Below are positions 47,097-56,937 of a stretch of DNA of 64,000 bases, piece by piece. The notes beneath the pieces were generated by a model, which made no database searches, was not told where the DNA came from, and worked only from the letters and a program-made list of their open reading frames with translations. Positions within the stretch are counted from its first letter, which is position 1. Every line of letters begins with the position of its first letter. The translations under genes were made by a program, and so were the position numbers. Source of the stretch: an uncultured Bacteroidota bacterium (GTDB taxonomy: Bacteria; Bacteroidota; Bacteroidia; Bacteroidales; VadinHA17). The stretch covers positions 1-64,000 of the forward strand of contig CAIJYD010000040.1 of assembly GCA_903824785.1 (NCBI GenBank), written 5' to 3'.

Positions 47097-48629
47097 TTAC
47101 AGTTTATCCCACCAGACTCTTCCGTTCATTTTAGCATTAGATGCTCCGCCCTGTCTTTCTATTGCAGCATCAAGATTTGATTTATTAGAGACAGACTCTC
47201 TGTCGGGATATACTTGCCGACGTATAAATTCTCCGGGAATTTCAGAAGCTGGGTATGGATTAGGTGAAAGCTGGGGAAAACCGGTACGGCGGAAATTCGA
47301 CCATCCCTCGAATCCATTTGGTATAGAAGTTATCCAGTACTGTTCACCAATCATTTTAAGCTCATTCCCTGCAACAAGCAGATTAGCTGCAACATAGGCA
47401 GTTACAGTACCTGCAGGAATTACGGCTGTGGCACCAAAATCAGCCATCCTCTCAAGATCAGCCTTAATGGCATTTGAATAATTGGTTGCTGCAGTTCCTG
47501 TTGTCCAGCCTTTAACAATAGCTTCAGCTAACAGCAACTGTGTTTGTGAGTAAGTGCAAAACCACTGGGGGGAGGTGTTTGTAAACACAACCTGCCAGTC
47601 GAACTGAGAATAATCGTACAAACTGGCAACACCCTCTGCCGCAAAAGTGGTAGCTATAGTGACATCATTATAACCAAGAGGCATACCCTTTGCTAATGCC
47701 GGATCTTTAGATCTTCTGGCAGCAACCTGCTGAGTGCCATTTAGTGCACCAACAAATCGATGCAGCCAGCTTCCCAAACGCGGGTCATTTGTGGTTTTCA
47801 GTAACCCTACAAAGAATTTATCGGCATAATAATTTGCCTTTTCATTTCCTGAGAACTCAGCTCCAATAGGATTTACATACTCTGGTGTCCGGAGCAGCTT
47901 TGCATTATCAGCATTCGACTGCATTAAACCGCCGGCAACAGCTTTTATTACGTAACTCTTTGCTGTCTCCGGTTCGATCTTTGAAAGTCGCATTGCAGCC
48001 CGCATGAGAAGTGAATAACCAAAACGTTTCCATTTGGTAACATCTCCGCCATAAAGTATTTCACCAGATATTTTAGGTTGAGTGGCATCCAGGGCTGCTG
48101 AAGCTTCATCTAATTCCTTAAGGATATCGGTATAGATGTCTTTCTGAGTATCGTAAACAGGTTTAGTTATCTGTTTAAGATATCCTGTTCCAGCTTCTGT
48201 ATAAGGGATATCACCATAAGTATCTGTCAGGATCATGAAGGTATAAGCTTTCCAGATCCTTGTTGCGTTATACAGATTAGTTCTGAGGGCATCACTTTTT
48301 GTCTGATTAATTATATCGACTGTGGTTACCACAGAAGATGGATAGAAGCTGATCCATGGAAATTCCTGCATGGCTGGTACAAACTGATTATAATTTGCCC
48401 CGGCAAGGCTGGATCCGAACGGACTTGTAAGCCACATTGCGATCTGGAGCTGCTGTACACGTGTTCCCATCTCCATTACATTAATTATAGCCCTGTTCAG
48501 TTTAAAAGCCGGATCAAGGGATATGAAGGAGGTGGTGCTGGTATTTATTTCATCAAAATTTTTATCACAGCTAACAAAGAGGAGTGTTGCAGTCAGTAAT
48601 CCTGTCAAATATTTTTTAATGCTTTTCAT
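47097..48629 (-). CDS. susD: SusD-like outer-membrane nutrient-binding lipoprotein
   Basis: 510 aa from the ATG at 48629; the longer frame would overlap the SusC gene. Lipoprotein signal MKSIKKYLTGLLTATLLFVSC with lipobox LFVSC, so Cys21 is lipidated. The body fits the SusD-like_2 family: LNRAIINVMEMGTR, YKAYTFMILTDTYGDIPYTEA-type TPR region (AYTFMILTDTYGDIPY), AEAIVKGW. It binds substrate at the cell surface and forms the lid of the SusC pore. 37 bases after susC. The substrate is presumably the acidic sugar or glycan treated by E1-E8, but SusD sequences do not tell. Confidence 0.9.
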   Translation of the reverse strand: MKSIKKYLTGLLTATLLFVSCDKNFDEINTSTTSFISLDPAFKLNRAIINVMEMGTRVQQLQIAMWLTSPFGSSLAGANYNQFVPAMQEFPWISFYPSSVVTTVDIINQTKSDALRTNLYNATRIWKAYTFMILTDTYGDIPYTEAGTGYLKQITKPVYDTQKDIYTDILKELDEASAALDATQPKISGEILYGGDVTKWKRFGYSLLMRAAMRLSKIEPETAKSYVIKAVAGGLMQSNADNAKLLRTPEYVNPIGAEFSGNEKANYYADKFFVGLLKTTNDPRLGSWLHRFVGALNGTQQVAARRSKDPALAKGMPLGYNDVTIATTFAAEGVASLYDYSQFDWQVVFTNTSPQWFCTYSQTQLLLAEAIVKGWTTGTAATNYSNAIKADLERMADFGATAVIPAGTVTAYVAANLLVAGNELKMIGEQYWITSIPNGFEGWSNFRRTGFPQLSPNPYPASEIPGEFIRRQVYPDRESVSNKSNLDAAIERQGGASNAKMNGRVWWDKL

Positions 48630-48666
48630 ATTATTTCTTTTTAAAATTATTAAATAATTCAGACAG

Positions 48667-51600
48667 CTAGAATTTAACATTAAGGTTAAATCCAAAGGTT
48701 CTAGTGGAAGGATATGCTGAAACATTCCCGGTGAGACTTGTATCATCGAAGGTAAAGATATTTTCAGGATCCATATTTGACACCCATTTTTTCAGGATGG
48801 CAACATTATTGGAGACAACGCTGAGTTTAAGTCCTTTAATAAATTGTACCTGTGGCAGGAACTTAACAAAATCATAACCCAGAGAGACCTGACGCAATTT
48901 CCAGAAGCCGGCATTTGAAACAAATGGGTCTTCAATACCCTGTCCGGTAAAGTTTTCATAATAAGGCTGAACCTGAGCTTGAGTGGTGTTAACTGATCCA
49001 TCGGCATTCACCCCGTCTCCAATAACATATCCAACATCGCGGCCCGGCAAAGTACCTTTATGCTTTCCATGTCTCCAGTAATCATGATTGGCTCCAAAAT
49101 TACTCACGTAATCTTTACCAAGCTTGAAGTCAACTAAAGCGGACATAATTATTCCTTTGAAATTAAAGGTATTGGTTATACCACCAAACCAAGTGGGAAG
49201 CATACTGCCAACGTTTACACGGGTGCTGCTGCGTACGGCATAGCCGCTGTTTTTATCAAATATTAAATCACCATTTGCATTTTTTGCCTGCATATAGTAG
49301 TAAAGTTGTCCTAACGGCCGGCCAACAATCTGATAAACACTTCCTACGGTTATCACTGTATCTTTATCGCTTAAGCCCAGTTTTAAAACTTCTGAAGTAT
49401 TATAAGAAATATTGGCATTTATGCTCCATGTAAAAGATTTCGTTTCAATAGGAGAAACCTGTATTGAAGTTTCAAACCCCTTGCTTACACTTTCCCCGAC
49501 ATTTATTAGCTGGGCAGAAAAACCGGAAGCTTGAGAGGTTGTTGCTGATACGATCTGATCAGTAGTTTTCTTGCTGTAGACTGAAAAATCGAATCCAATT
49601 TTATTATTGAATAATCTCAGGTCAATTCCTCCTTCAATTTCACCTACTCTTAGCGGGCGAAGATTTGGATTTGCGATTGTGGTGGATGAATAGCCTCCAA
49701 CAGGGACAGATCCGCTTGGTCCTGCGAAAAGATTGGAATTAATAGCATAAAATTGTATATTGGAATAAGCATCAACGTTATCGTCACCTACCTCTGCATA
49801 AGATAATCTCAATTTTCCGAAAGAAATCCAGTCAGGCAGGAAATCAAGTGCATCTGAGAAAATGTAGCTACCGGTAATAGAGGGGTAAAGGATGCTTCGG
49901 TTATCAGGTGAAAGGGTTGAGAACCAGTCATTACGCGCAGTAGCATTCAAAAACAGATAGTTTTTGTACGAGAACTCTGCTGCACCATAAATTGAATTTA
50001 CGGCTCTTTCAGTTAAACTATGTGAAGCAGTTTTCTGACGTCCGTTCATTACTGTATAAAGTCCGGGTTGAATAAAATCCTGTGCACTCTGATTTTCCGC
50101 CTCCATTGACCTGAACATCTGGTTGCCTCCGGCTGTCAGACTGAGGTCGATATCGCCAAAATTATGCTTGGCATTTATGAGAATATCATAATTTCTTTCA
50201 CGGAATTTATTACTGATCCTGTTATAACTGCCATCAACATAACCTGTTGGGGGGGTTGCTGCATCCAGTCTGCCGGTTGGACTATTGTAGTCATGCAGTC
50301 TGGAGTAGAAGTCCTGTGCTGCACGAGCCTGAATATAAATGTTTTTGGACACATTAAACTTTAAAGCTATATTCCCAAGCACCCTGTCCCTGGTATTATT
50401 ATCGAACCTGTTATTCAGCATAAAGTAGGGGTTTACGCGAGGAAGGAATCTGCTCCAGATCAGTTCTTTCCCTGTTATCGGATCCTGGTAATATTGTTGC
50501 ATAAGCGACAAAGGCATCGTATTCGCCATAGTTGCCAAAGTATTGACCTCGGCGCTCTGGTTACCCAGACCAAAGGGGGCATTTTTGTAATATTCGTTTG
50601 AATAATTGACATTACCCGATACATTGATCCATTTGGAGATATTCTGTGTAAATCCCAGAGTGATATTCCTTCTTGTAAAATCGGAATTTTTAAGAATAGC
50701 GGTATTCTTGGTATTTGCTATTGAGAGATCGAAGCCTCCATTTTCACCGCTGTTCGAAAAGCTGATTGTATTTGTAAGGTTTTGTGCCGTCCTGTAGAAT
50801 TGGTTGTAACGTTCTTTGGTTGTTATTGCGACATAAGGGGCTTCTACGTTATCAAACAGTGTCTGTGTCATTCCAGGTTGAATTTTTTCACCGAAGCTCC
50901 ATACTCCTGATGTTGGCCAGGCGAGGGTAGGTCTTATTCCTCTTTCTCCCTGTCCATATTCGTACTGGAAGTCTGTATAATCAACTGCTTTTTCAGAAGT
51001 GTAATTCATATTATAAGTAACACCAAATCCTTTGGTTTCCATTCCTGTTCTTGTGGTAATCATTATTACCCCGTCTTTAGCTCTCGATCCGTAAAGCGCA
51101 GCAGCAGCAGCTCCTTTCAGAACGGTCATAGACTGAACGTCGTCGGGATTAATACTGTTCAAACCATCTCCAAGGTCAGCATTTCCCTCCTGAAACCGTG
51201 TGTTGTCGATGGGAACACCGTTGACTACAAGAAGAGGAAGGTTTGCTCCCTGGAATGCAGAGTTGCCACGGATTCTGATCCTTGTTGATCCTGCCGGACC
51301 GGTACCGAATTGTGTTATGTTTACTCCACTTACTTTTCCCTGTAGAGTCCCCAGGGTGTTTGAAGAACGATTCTCAGTTAATTGAATCTGGTTGACAACG
51401 GCAGTTGCATATCCAAGAGTTTTTGATTCTCTCTTAATACCAAGAGCTGTAACAACAACCTCATCCATCAATAAAGAATTTTCTACCATAGTTACATTAA
51501 CAGTAACCTGAGAGCCAACAGCAACATCCTGTGTTGTGTAGCCTACATAGGAAAGCTGTAATGTTGATTGATTATCAGGAACCTGAATGGAAAATTTACC

Positions 51601-51768
51601 ATCACCATCAGTCGCTGTCCCGATGGTTGTTCCTTTAATAAGCACTGTAACTCCAATCAATGGCTGTTCATGGTTATCGGTAACCCTACCAGTGATTGCT
51701 CTTTGTGCAAGCACAACCTGTAATCCCGCAAACAGCAGGAATACAAGCATCATTGCGATTTTTCTCAT
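48667..51768 (-). CDS. susC: SusC/RagA-type TonB-dependent transporter
   Basis: 1033 aa. Signal peptide ending VVLAQ (residue ~22), then a carboxypeptidase-regulatory-like domain (ITGRVTDNHEQPLIGVTVLI, ~24-100), the DEVVVTALG segment (TonB-box region of the family), plug domain with LQGKVSGVNI, RIRIRGNSAF and VLKGAAAAALYGSRAKDGVI, and a long beta-barrel ending FNLNVKF with the expected terminal Phe. Imports large ligands across the outer membrane with TonB energy. First gene of the minus-strand enolase locus. No sigma/anti-sigma or hybrid two-component gene adjoins it. Confidence 0.95.
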   Translation of the reverse strand: MRKIAMMLVFLLFAGLQVVLAQRAITGRVTDNHEQPLIGVTVLIKGTTIGTATDGDGKFSIQVPDNQSTLQLSYVGYTTQDVAVGSQVTVNVTMVENSLLMDEVVVTALGIKRESKTLGYATAVVNQIQLTENRSSNTLGTLQGKVSGVNITQFGTGPAGSTRIRIRGNSAFQGANLPLLVVNGVPIDNTRFQEGNADLGDGLNSINPDDVQSMTVLKGAAAAALYGSRAKDGVIMITTRTGMETKGFGVTYNMNYTSEKAVDYTDFQYEYGQGERGIRPTLAWPTSGVWSFGEKIQPGMTQTLFDNVEAPYVAITTKERYNQFYRTAQNLTNTISFSNSGENGGFDLSIANTKNTAILKNSDFTRRNITLGFTQNISKWINVSGNVNYSNEYYKNAPFGLGNQSAEVNTLATMANTMPLSLMQQYYQDPITGKELIWSRFLPRVNPYFMLNNRFDNNTRDRVLGNIALKFNVSKNIYIQARAAQDFYSRLHDYNSPTGRLDAATPPTGYVDGSYNRISNKFRERNYDILINAKHNFGDIDLSLTAGGNQMFRSMEAENQSAQDFIQPGLYTVMNGRQKTASHSLTERAVNSIYGAAEFSYKNYLFLNATARNDWFSTLSPDNRSILYPSITGSYIFSDALDFLPDWISFGKLRLSYAEVGDDNVDAYSNIQFYAINSNLFAGPSGSVPVGGYSSTTIANPNLRPLRVGEIEGGIDLRLFNNKIGFDFSVYSKKTTDQIVSATTSQASGFSAQLINVGESVSKGFETSIQVSPIETKSFTWSINANISYNTSEVLKLGLSDKDTVITVGSVYQIVGRPLGQLYYYMQAKNANGDLIFDKNSGYAVRSSTRVNVGSMLPTWFGGITNTFNFKGIIMSALVDFKLGKDYVSNFGANHDYWRHGKHKGTLPGRDVGYVIGDGVNADGSVNTTQAQVQPYYENFTGQGIEDPFVSNAGFWKLRQVSLGYDFVKFLPQVQFIKGLKLSVVSNNVAILKKWVSNMDPENIFTFDDTSLTGNVSAYPSTRTFGFNLNVKF

Positions 51769-52331
51769 AATTTTGGCATTTTAGGTTAAATTTAAGGGTT
51801 AAAAAAAATAGCTGGGTTTTTGTTCAGGTTATAAAAAAATAGAAGGTTATTGTTTCAAATCGCGAGAAATTTATTTAATAATATTAACAATTGCAATAAA
51901 ATATCGCTTTATTTTAAACGTATTAGTTCCGGACTATTATAAATGTTTGATATTCAATTAAAAAGCAGAATCCTGCCCTAACTACCCCACCAGCAGTATT
52001 TTAGAGTATTAACTTCTGCTCGTTAGCCCGTTACGGCAAGCATGGAGCAAATGGGAACCAGCACTTTGAAGATTATTTTGATTTATAAGTTAAAATAGTA
52101 CTATAACCACATCAAAACTTATAAGAAAATTGTATTGGCAGCAGACAAAATATTATGGACAGGAAGAGTCGGGCGGCAAAAATAGTGCCATAATAAAATA
52201 AATAGGGTAGATTTGAGCCATTAAAAAAGAGGCTGGCTTTTTAATAAATCAAAAATTTGGCGGCTTCTTCTAACTGAGCGGCCAACATTTTATTATTTTT
52301 GCGCTGCTATTTTTGTTGAAAATAACTGACT
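51769..52331 (+). other. 563-bp divergent intergenic region (susC / asnS)
   Basis: AT-rich, no convincing gene. It contains a 9-bp inverted repeat TTATAAGTT (52083-52091) / AACTTATAA (52116-52124) with a 24-base spacer, and an A/T hairpin ATTAAAAA (52220-52227) / TTTTTAAT (52238-52245). Two -7-like boxes TATTTTTG (52294-52301 and 52308-52315) precede asnS. No consensus box for susC was found; a regulator site for the locus would be expected here. Confidence 0.45.
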
Positions 52332-53723
52332 ATGATGAAAAGAACCAAAGTAAAAGCATTATTATCCGCTCCGCAATTAGGATCGGATGTAATTGTAAAG
52401 GGCTGGGTAAGAACAAAAAGAGGTAACAAAAATATTCTCTTTATAGCTTTGAATGACGGATCGACAATCAATAATATCCAGGTTGTTGTCGACGCTGCAT
52501 CTTTTGATGAAAACCTTCTGAAAGATATTACTACAGGGGCCTGTATTTCCGTTACCGGGAAGCTTGTTGAGTCGCAGGGGCAGGGGCAGAGCACTGAAAT
52601 AAATGCTGCATCAATTGAACTTTATGGAAAAAGCGATGCCGAGACATACCCTTTGCAGAAAAAGGGACATTCAATGGAATTCCTGAGGGAGAATGCTCAT
52701 CTTCGTTTCAGGACAAATACCTTTGGTGCCGTCTTCAGAATAAGGCATTCTATGGCTTTCGCCATTCATAACTACTTTAATGATAAAGGTTTCGTCTATC
52801 TTCATACCCCTATCGTTACCGGAAGCGACTGTGAAGGGGCCGGTGAGATGTTTCATGTAACAACAATGGATCTTAAGAATATTCCTCATGATGAAGCCGG
52901 GTCGGTAGACTATAAAAGCGACTTCTTCGGAAAGGAGACAAACCTCACTGTTTCTGGCCAGCTGGAAGGAGAACTCGGAGCTCTTGCATTGGGTGATATA
53001 TACACTTTTGGCCCAACTTTCAGAGCGGAAAACTCCAACACACCACGTCATCTTGCCGAATTCTGGATGATTGAACCGGAAATGTCATTTTATGACCTTA
53101 CCGATAATATGGATCTGGCAGAAGATTTCCTGAAATATCTGATCAGGTATGCACTTGAAAACTGCAAGGAAGATCTGGATTTTCTTAATAATATGATTGA
53201 CAAGGCCCTCCTTGAAAGGCTGAAATTTGTGGTTGAAAATGAGTTTATCAGGGTAACTTATACCGAAGCGGTTTCAATACTTACTGCATCGGGCAAAAAA
53301 TGGGATTATCCGGTTGGCTGGGGCCGCGACCTGCAGTCTGAACATGAAAGATATCTGGTTGAGGAACATTTTAAACGCCCGGTTATTCTTACCGATTATC
53401 CAAAAGAGATTAAAGCTTTTTATATGAAACAGAACGCCGATGGTAAAACTGTCAGAGCAATGGATGTCCTGTTTCCGGGGATAGGTGAGATAATCGGTGG
53501 ATCACAAAGAGAAGATCAGTATGATCTGTTGCTTGCACGGATTAAAGAGATGAAATTACCGGAGAAGGAGCTCTGGTGGTATCTTGATACAAGAAAATAC
53601 GGAACAGCACCTCACAGCGGATTTGGTCTTGGCTTTGAGAGACTGATACTGTTTGTCACGGGGATGTCAAATATCAGAGATGTGATACCATTTCCGAGAA
53701 CTCCCAAAAATGCTGAATTTTAA
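52332..53723 (+). CDS. asnS: Asparaginyl-tRNA synthetase
   Basis: 463 aa, class II. N-terminal OB fold ([20 protein letters not shown]), motif 2 [21 protein letters not shown]-type ([14 protein letters not shown]) and motif 3 [21 protein letters not shown]. The first-residue ambiguity is ATGATG. The AsnRS reading is supported by the AENSNTPRH loop, which differs from AspRS. rpoN follows after 39 bases. Confidence 0.95.
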   Translation: MMKRTKVKALLSAPQLGSDVIVKGWVRTKRGNKNILFIALNDGSTINNIQVVVDAASFDENLLKDITTGACISVTGKLVESQGQGQSTEINAASIELYGKSDAETYPLQKKGHSMEFLRENAHLRFRTNTFGAVFRIRHSMAFAIHNYFNDKGFVYLHTPIVTGSDCEGAGEMFHVTTMDLKNIPHDEAGSVDYKSDFFGKETNLTVSGQLEGELGALALGDIYTFGPTFRAENSNTPRHLAEFWMIEPEMSFYDLTDNMDLAEDFLKYLIRYALENCKEDLDFLNNMIDKALLERLKFVVENEFIRVTYTEAVSILTASGKKWDYPVGWGRDLQSEHERYLVEEHFKRPVILTDYPKEIKAFYMKQNADGKTVRAMDVLFPGIGEIIGGSQREDQYDLLLARIKEMKLPEKELWWYLDTRKYGTAPHSGFGLGFERLILFVTGMSNIRDVIPFPRTPKNAEF

Positions 53724-53762
53724 TAATAACTATCGCGGAATGCTTTTGATGAAAAGGTAAAG

Positions 53763-55220
53763 ATGTTAAATCAAAGGTTACAGCAGAAACTGCTTCAGAA
53801 GCTTTCTCCACAGCAGATCCAGATGATCAAACTGCTGGAGGTTCCTACTTTGCAGATTGAGGAGAGAATAAAAAAAGAACTTGAAGAAAATCCTGCTCTT
53901 GAAGAGGGACAGGATGACGATGAAGTTCATACTGAGACTGCTGAAGAGGATCAGTTCGATGAGAAAGACAAAGATCAGGATGAATTCACAATCGAGGATT
54001 ATATTGAAGATGACGATATTCCGGATTACCGCCTTCAGGAAAAAAACTATAGTAAAGACGAAGATAAAAGAACCGAGATCCCCTTTTCGGTAGGAGCTTC
54101 ATTTCATGAGCATCTGGAATCTCAGCTTGGATTGAGAGACCTTACCGAAAAACAGAAAATTCTGGGAGAATATATTCTTGGTAATATTGATGAAGATGGA
54201 TATCTGAGGAGGGAACTTATAAACATTGTCGATGATCTTGCTTTTCTTCAGAATATTGAAACAACTGAATCTGAACTTGAGGAGGTCCTTAAAATTATTC
54301 AGGATCTTGAACCTTCAGGTGTCGGAGCCCGTACTCTCAGAGAATGCCTTTTACTGCAGGTTGAAAAGAGAGATAAATCACAACCATCTGTAAAACAAGC
54401 ATATACTATACTTGATCTGTTTTTCGATGAATTTTCCAAAAGGCACTATGATAAAATAACAGGAAGGCTTGGGATCTCAGATAATGAACTGAAATCGGCA
54501 ATAGATGAAGTGCTTAAACTTAATCCTAAGCCGGGTGGAGTGTTCAGCGATCCGTTTAATAAAACATCCCAGCCAATAATTCCTGATTTTATTCTTGAAC
54601 TGTCGGAAGATGGTTTCGATCTGCATCTTAACTCCCGCAATCTCCCTGAGCTGAGATTAAGTTCAGCTTACAGCGAAATGCTTCACACATACAGCCGCGA
54701 CCGGAGCCAGAAAAAAGAGATGAAAGAAGCTGTTTTGTTCGTTAAACAGAAAATTGATTCGGCAAGATGGTTCATTGATGCAATAAAGCAGAGACAGAAT
54801 ACTCTTCTGCTTACAATGAATGCTATTCTCCAGTATCAGCATGAATATTTTATCGACGGGGATGAAACAAAACTGAAGCCGATGATCCTTAAAGATGTTG
54901 CAGAAATGACAGGACTCGACATTTCAACCGTTTCCAGAGTAGCAAACAGTAAGTTTATTCAGACACATTTTGGAATATTCCCTCTCAAATTTTTCTTTTC
55001 AGAAGGGCTTCAGACCGATAGCGGTGAAGAGGTATCTACAAGAGAGATAAAAAGGATTTTACAGGATTGCATAGAAAATGAGGAAAAACGCAAACCATTA
55101 ACAGATGAGAGGCTTACTGAGATCCTTCAAGAAAAGGGCTACCTGATTGCCCGCCGCACTGTAGCAAAATACCGTGAACAACTAAATATCCCTGTAGCAA
55201 GAATGAGGAGAGAAATATAA
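53763..55220 (+). CDS. rpoN: RNA polymerase sigma-54 factor
   Basis: 485 aa. Region I LQQKLLQKLSPQQIQMIKLL (Gln/Leu-rich activator-interaction part, residues ~6-25), an acidic stretch ~45-100, core-binding domain, HTH (DVAEMTGLDISTVSRVANSK, ~380-400) and the RpoN box ARRTVAKYRE (~466-475) recognising -24 promoters. Complete. No enhancer-binding activator gene in the window. Its stop overlaps the next start by one base. Confidence 0.95.
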   Translation: MLNQRLQQKLLQKLSPQQIQMIKLLEVPTLQIEERIKKELEENPALEEGQDDDEVHTETAEEDQFDEKDKDQDEFTIEDYIEDDDIPDYRLQEKNYSKDEDKRTEIPFSVGASFHEHLESQLGLRDLTEKQKILGEYILGNIDEDGYLRRELINIVDDLAFLQNIETTESELEEVLKIIQDLEPSGVGARTLRECLLLQVEKRDKSQPSVKQAYTILDLFFDEFSKRHYDKITGRLGISDNELKSAIDEVLKLNPKPGGVFSDPFNKTSQPIIPDFILELSEDGFDLHLNSRNLPELRLSSAYSEMLHTYSRDRSQKKEMKEAVLFVKQKIDSARWFIDAIKQRQNTLLLTMNAILQYQHEYFIDGDETKLKPMILKDVAEMTGLDISTVSRVANSKFIQTHFGIFPLKFFFSEGLQTDSGEEVSTREIKRILQDCIENEEKRKPLTDERLTEILQEKGYLIARRTVAKYREQLNIPVARMRREI

Positions 55221-55852
55221 TGAACGACAACGAAAATATTAATATTCTGAACAGGATAGCAAAAATAGTATCGGCGGTATTTCATCCATTGTTTATACCC
55301 GTTTATGGTTTGGCTGTGATTTTATTTTCACCCGACATTATGGGCTATTATCCGAACGAGGTGAAAAAATTACTTTTCCTGCTTGTTCTTATTAATAATG
55401 TCCTTGTGCCTCTTTCGTTACTGCCGTTCTTCAGGTACAGAAACATTATAAGCTCATGGTCAATAGAGGAAAGGAGTGAAAGGATCATTCCTCTTTCCAT
55501 CACTACTATTCTCTATGCAGTCACTTCATTTATTATCTTCAGATACCCGATACCTGCTTTTCTTAAGGCATTCTTTTTATCTGCCTTTCTTCTCTCCCTT
55601 TCAGCAACGGTAATAAGCTTATGGTGGAAGATTTCAATTCATTCAATAGGAACAGGAGCACTTATAGCACTTATATTATTACTTTCCCTGAAATTCGAAT
55701 CTTCTCTTGACGGGGTTTTGATCTTAGCTGTTTTTGTTGCAGGAGTTGTATTAACATCACGATTGAAACTGAATTCACATAACCCCCGTCAGGTATGGTA
55801 CGGATTGCTTGCCGGATATATGGGCTTATGGCTGATTATGAGCATCTTCTAA
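55220..55852 (+). CDS. PAP2-like membrane protein
   Basis: 210 aa with about six membrane segments. The second half has SIHSIGTGA and SRLKLNSHNPRQVWYGLLAG, echoing PAP2 phosphatase motifs 2 (S-x-H) and 3 (SR-x5-H-x3-Q-x2-G), but motif 1 (K-x6-RP) is not clear; ERSERIIPL stands in that place. Lipid phosphatase activity, for example on undecaprenyl or phosphatidyl phosphates, is possible. Coupled to rpoN (TAATG). Its last 27 bases overlap the end of the convergent glycosyltransferase gene. Confidence 0.7.
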   Translation: MNDNENINILNRIAKIVSAVFHPLFIPVYGLAVILFSPDIMGYYPNEVKKLLFLLVLINNVLVPLSLLPFFRYRNIISSWSIEERSERIIPLSITTILYAVTSFIIFRYPIPAFLKAFFLSAFLLSLSATVISLWWKISIHSIGTGALIALILLLSLKFESSLDGVLILAVFVAGVVLTSRLKLNSHNPRQVWYGLLAGYMGLWLIMSIF

Positions 55853-56935
55853 AAGCTCTTTTAACGCCTCTTTAAGAAGCTTATTGCTTTCCCCGATAAT
55901 CTCAGAGGCATTAAAGGCCATTCCTTCCGGAAGTGCCAATCCAGCTTCAATATTATTCTGTCTGATAGTTGAAAACCAACCTTTCTCTGAAAGATATTCA
56001 GCCAGGTATTCCTGTTCTGTCTGACCGGGAGTAGGTATCAGGAGTGCACTGCAGTTCAGGCTTATAAGCTCCATTATTGTTGTATACCCCGACCGGGTTA
56101 TAACTCTTTCGCTACCGGTTATCATATCTGCCATTTCCCATGCAGGAAGATGGTTATAGTAAAAAATATTCTCAAATCTGATTATCTCTTTCGTCTCCCC
56201 CGGTTTTCCTTCCAGTATAACGGTGGGAGGTTCCTGATTTTTAAGAAGCAGGGTAAGTTTCTTCTTAAGAAGCCCGCGCTGTGGTTCCGGACCGGATAGG
56301 ATTACCGTATTATGCCGGAATCTTACACGACCTTCAGGCTGCTCTTTTACAGGCAGGATAAATCGCGACAAGATGCCTGTAAAGCGCACATTATCAGGAA
56401 GTATCAAGCCATGTGATAATCTGCCGGAAACATTTATTTCCCCGGGAAGATCAGGAATAAAGCAATAGGAATATTTTTTAATGATAGCCCGGTGAATAAT
56501 AATGCCGGCAAATTCCAGAAATCTTAAGGCTTTTGGCACCGGTATAAGAGGCATGTGTGTTACATATACCGTTTTTACTTTTTTGTTCCAGAGCCCGAAT
56601 CGGTTATCACTTATGACAATATCAATTCCATAATCCCGGATGATCTTCTTAAGTCTGAGATGTTCGCGGATTATGTGATAAAGAAGGAGTGGAGCCTGTA
56701 GCAACAGGAAATAGAACTGAGGGAGGAAACGGGAGTAACCTGGTTTAAATCCCGGAAATTCAATATGCGAAAGTCCGGGTAATTCGTTCCTGAACAATGC
56801 CAGGTGCTTTTCTCCGGAGCCAATAAAAACATTGTGATTCATCTCCTTAAGCTTCCCGGCAAGGGGGATCATCCGGGCGGCATGACCTAATCCCCACTCG
56901 AGGGGACAAATAAGTATATTATAGCTTTTTTTCAA
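55826..56935 (-). CDS. Glycosyltransferase of MurG/GT28-like fold
   Basis: 369 aa. N-terminus ILICPLEWGLGHAARMIPLA is the nucleotide-sugar GT-B start with a Gly-rich loop; the C-terminal half has VILSGPEPQR, PTVILEGKPGE, ITRSGYTTIMELI and LLIPTPGQTEQEYLAEYL, matching the donor-binding site of GT28/GT1 enzymes. TTG start two bases after the radical SAM stop (TAAGATTG); no ATG fits. The acceptor is unknown; it is too distant from MurG proper for peptidoglycan synthesis to be assumed. Confidence 0.8.
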   Translation of the reverse strand: MKKSYNILICPLEWGLGHAARMIPLAGKLKEMNHNVFIGSGEKHLALFRNELPGLSHIEFPGFKPGYSRFLPQFYFLLLQAPLLLYHIIREHLRLKKIIRDYGIDIVISDNRFGLWNKKVKTVYVTHMPLIPVPKALRFLEFAGIIIHRAIIKKYSYCFIPDLPGEINVSGRLSHGLILPDNVRFTGILSRFILPVKEQPEGRVRFRHNTVILSGPEPQRGLLKKKLTLLLKNQEPPTVILEGKPGETKEIIRFENIFYYNHLPAWEMADMITGSERVITRSGYTTIMELISLNCSALLIPTPGQTEQEYLAEYLSEKGWFSTIRQNNIEAGLALPEGMAFNASEIIGESNKLLKEALKELLEDAHNQP

Positions 56936-56937
56936 TC

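Noticed and set aside
51769-52331. tRNA or small RNA gene in the susC/asnS gap
   Set aside because: I looked for a TPsiC-like GGTTCGAATCC stem and an acceptor stem and found none; only short A/T-rich inverted repeats.
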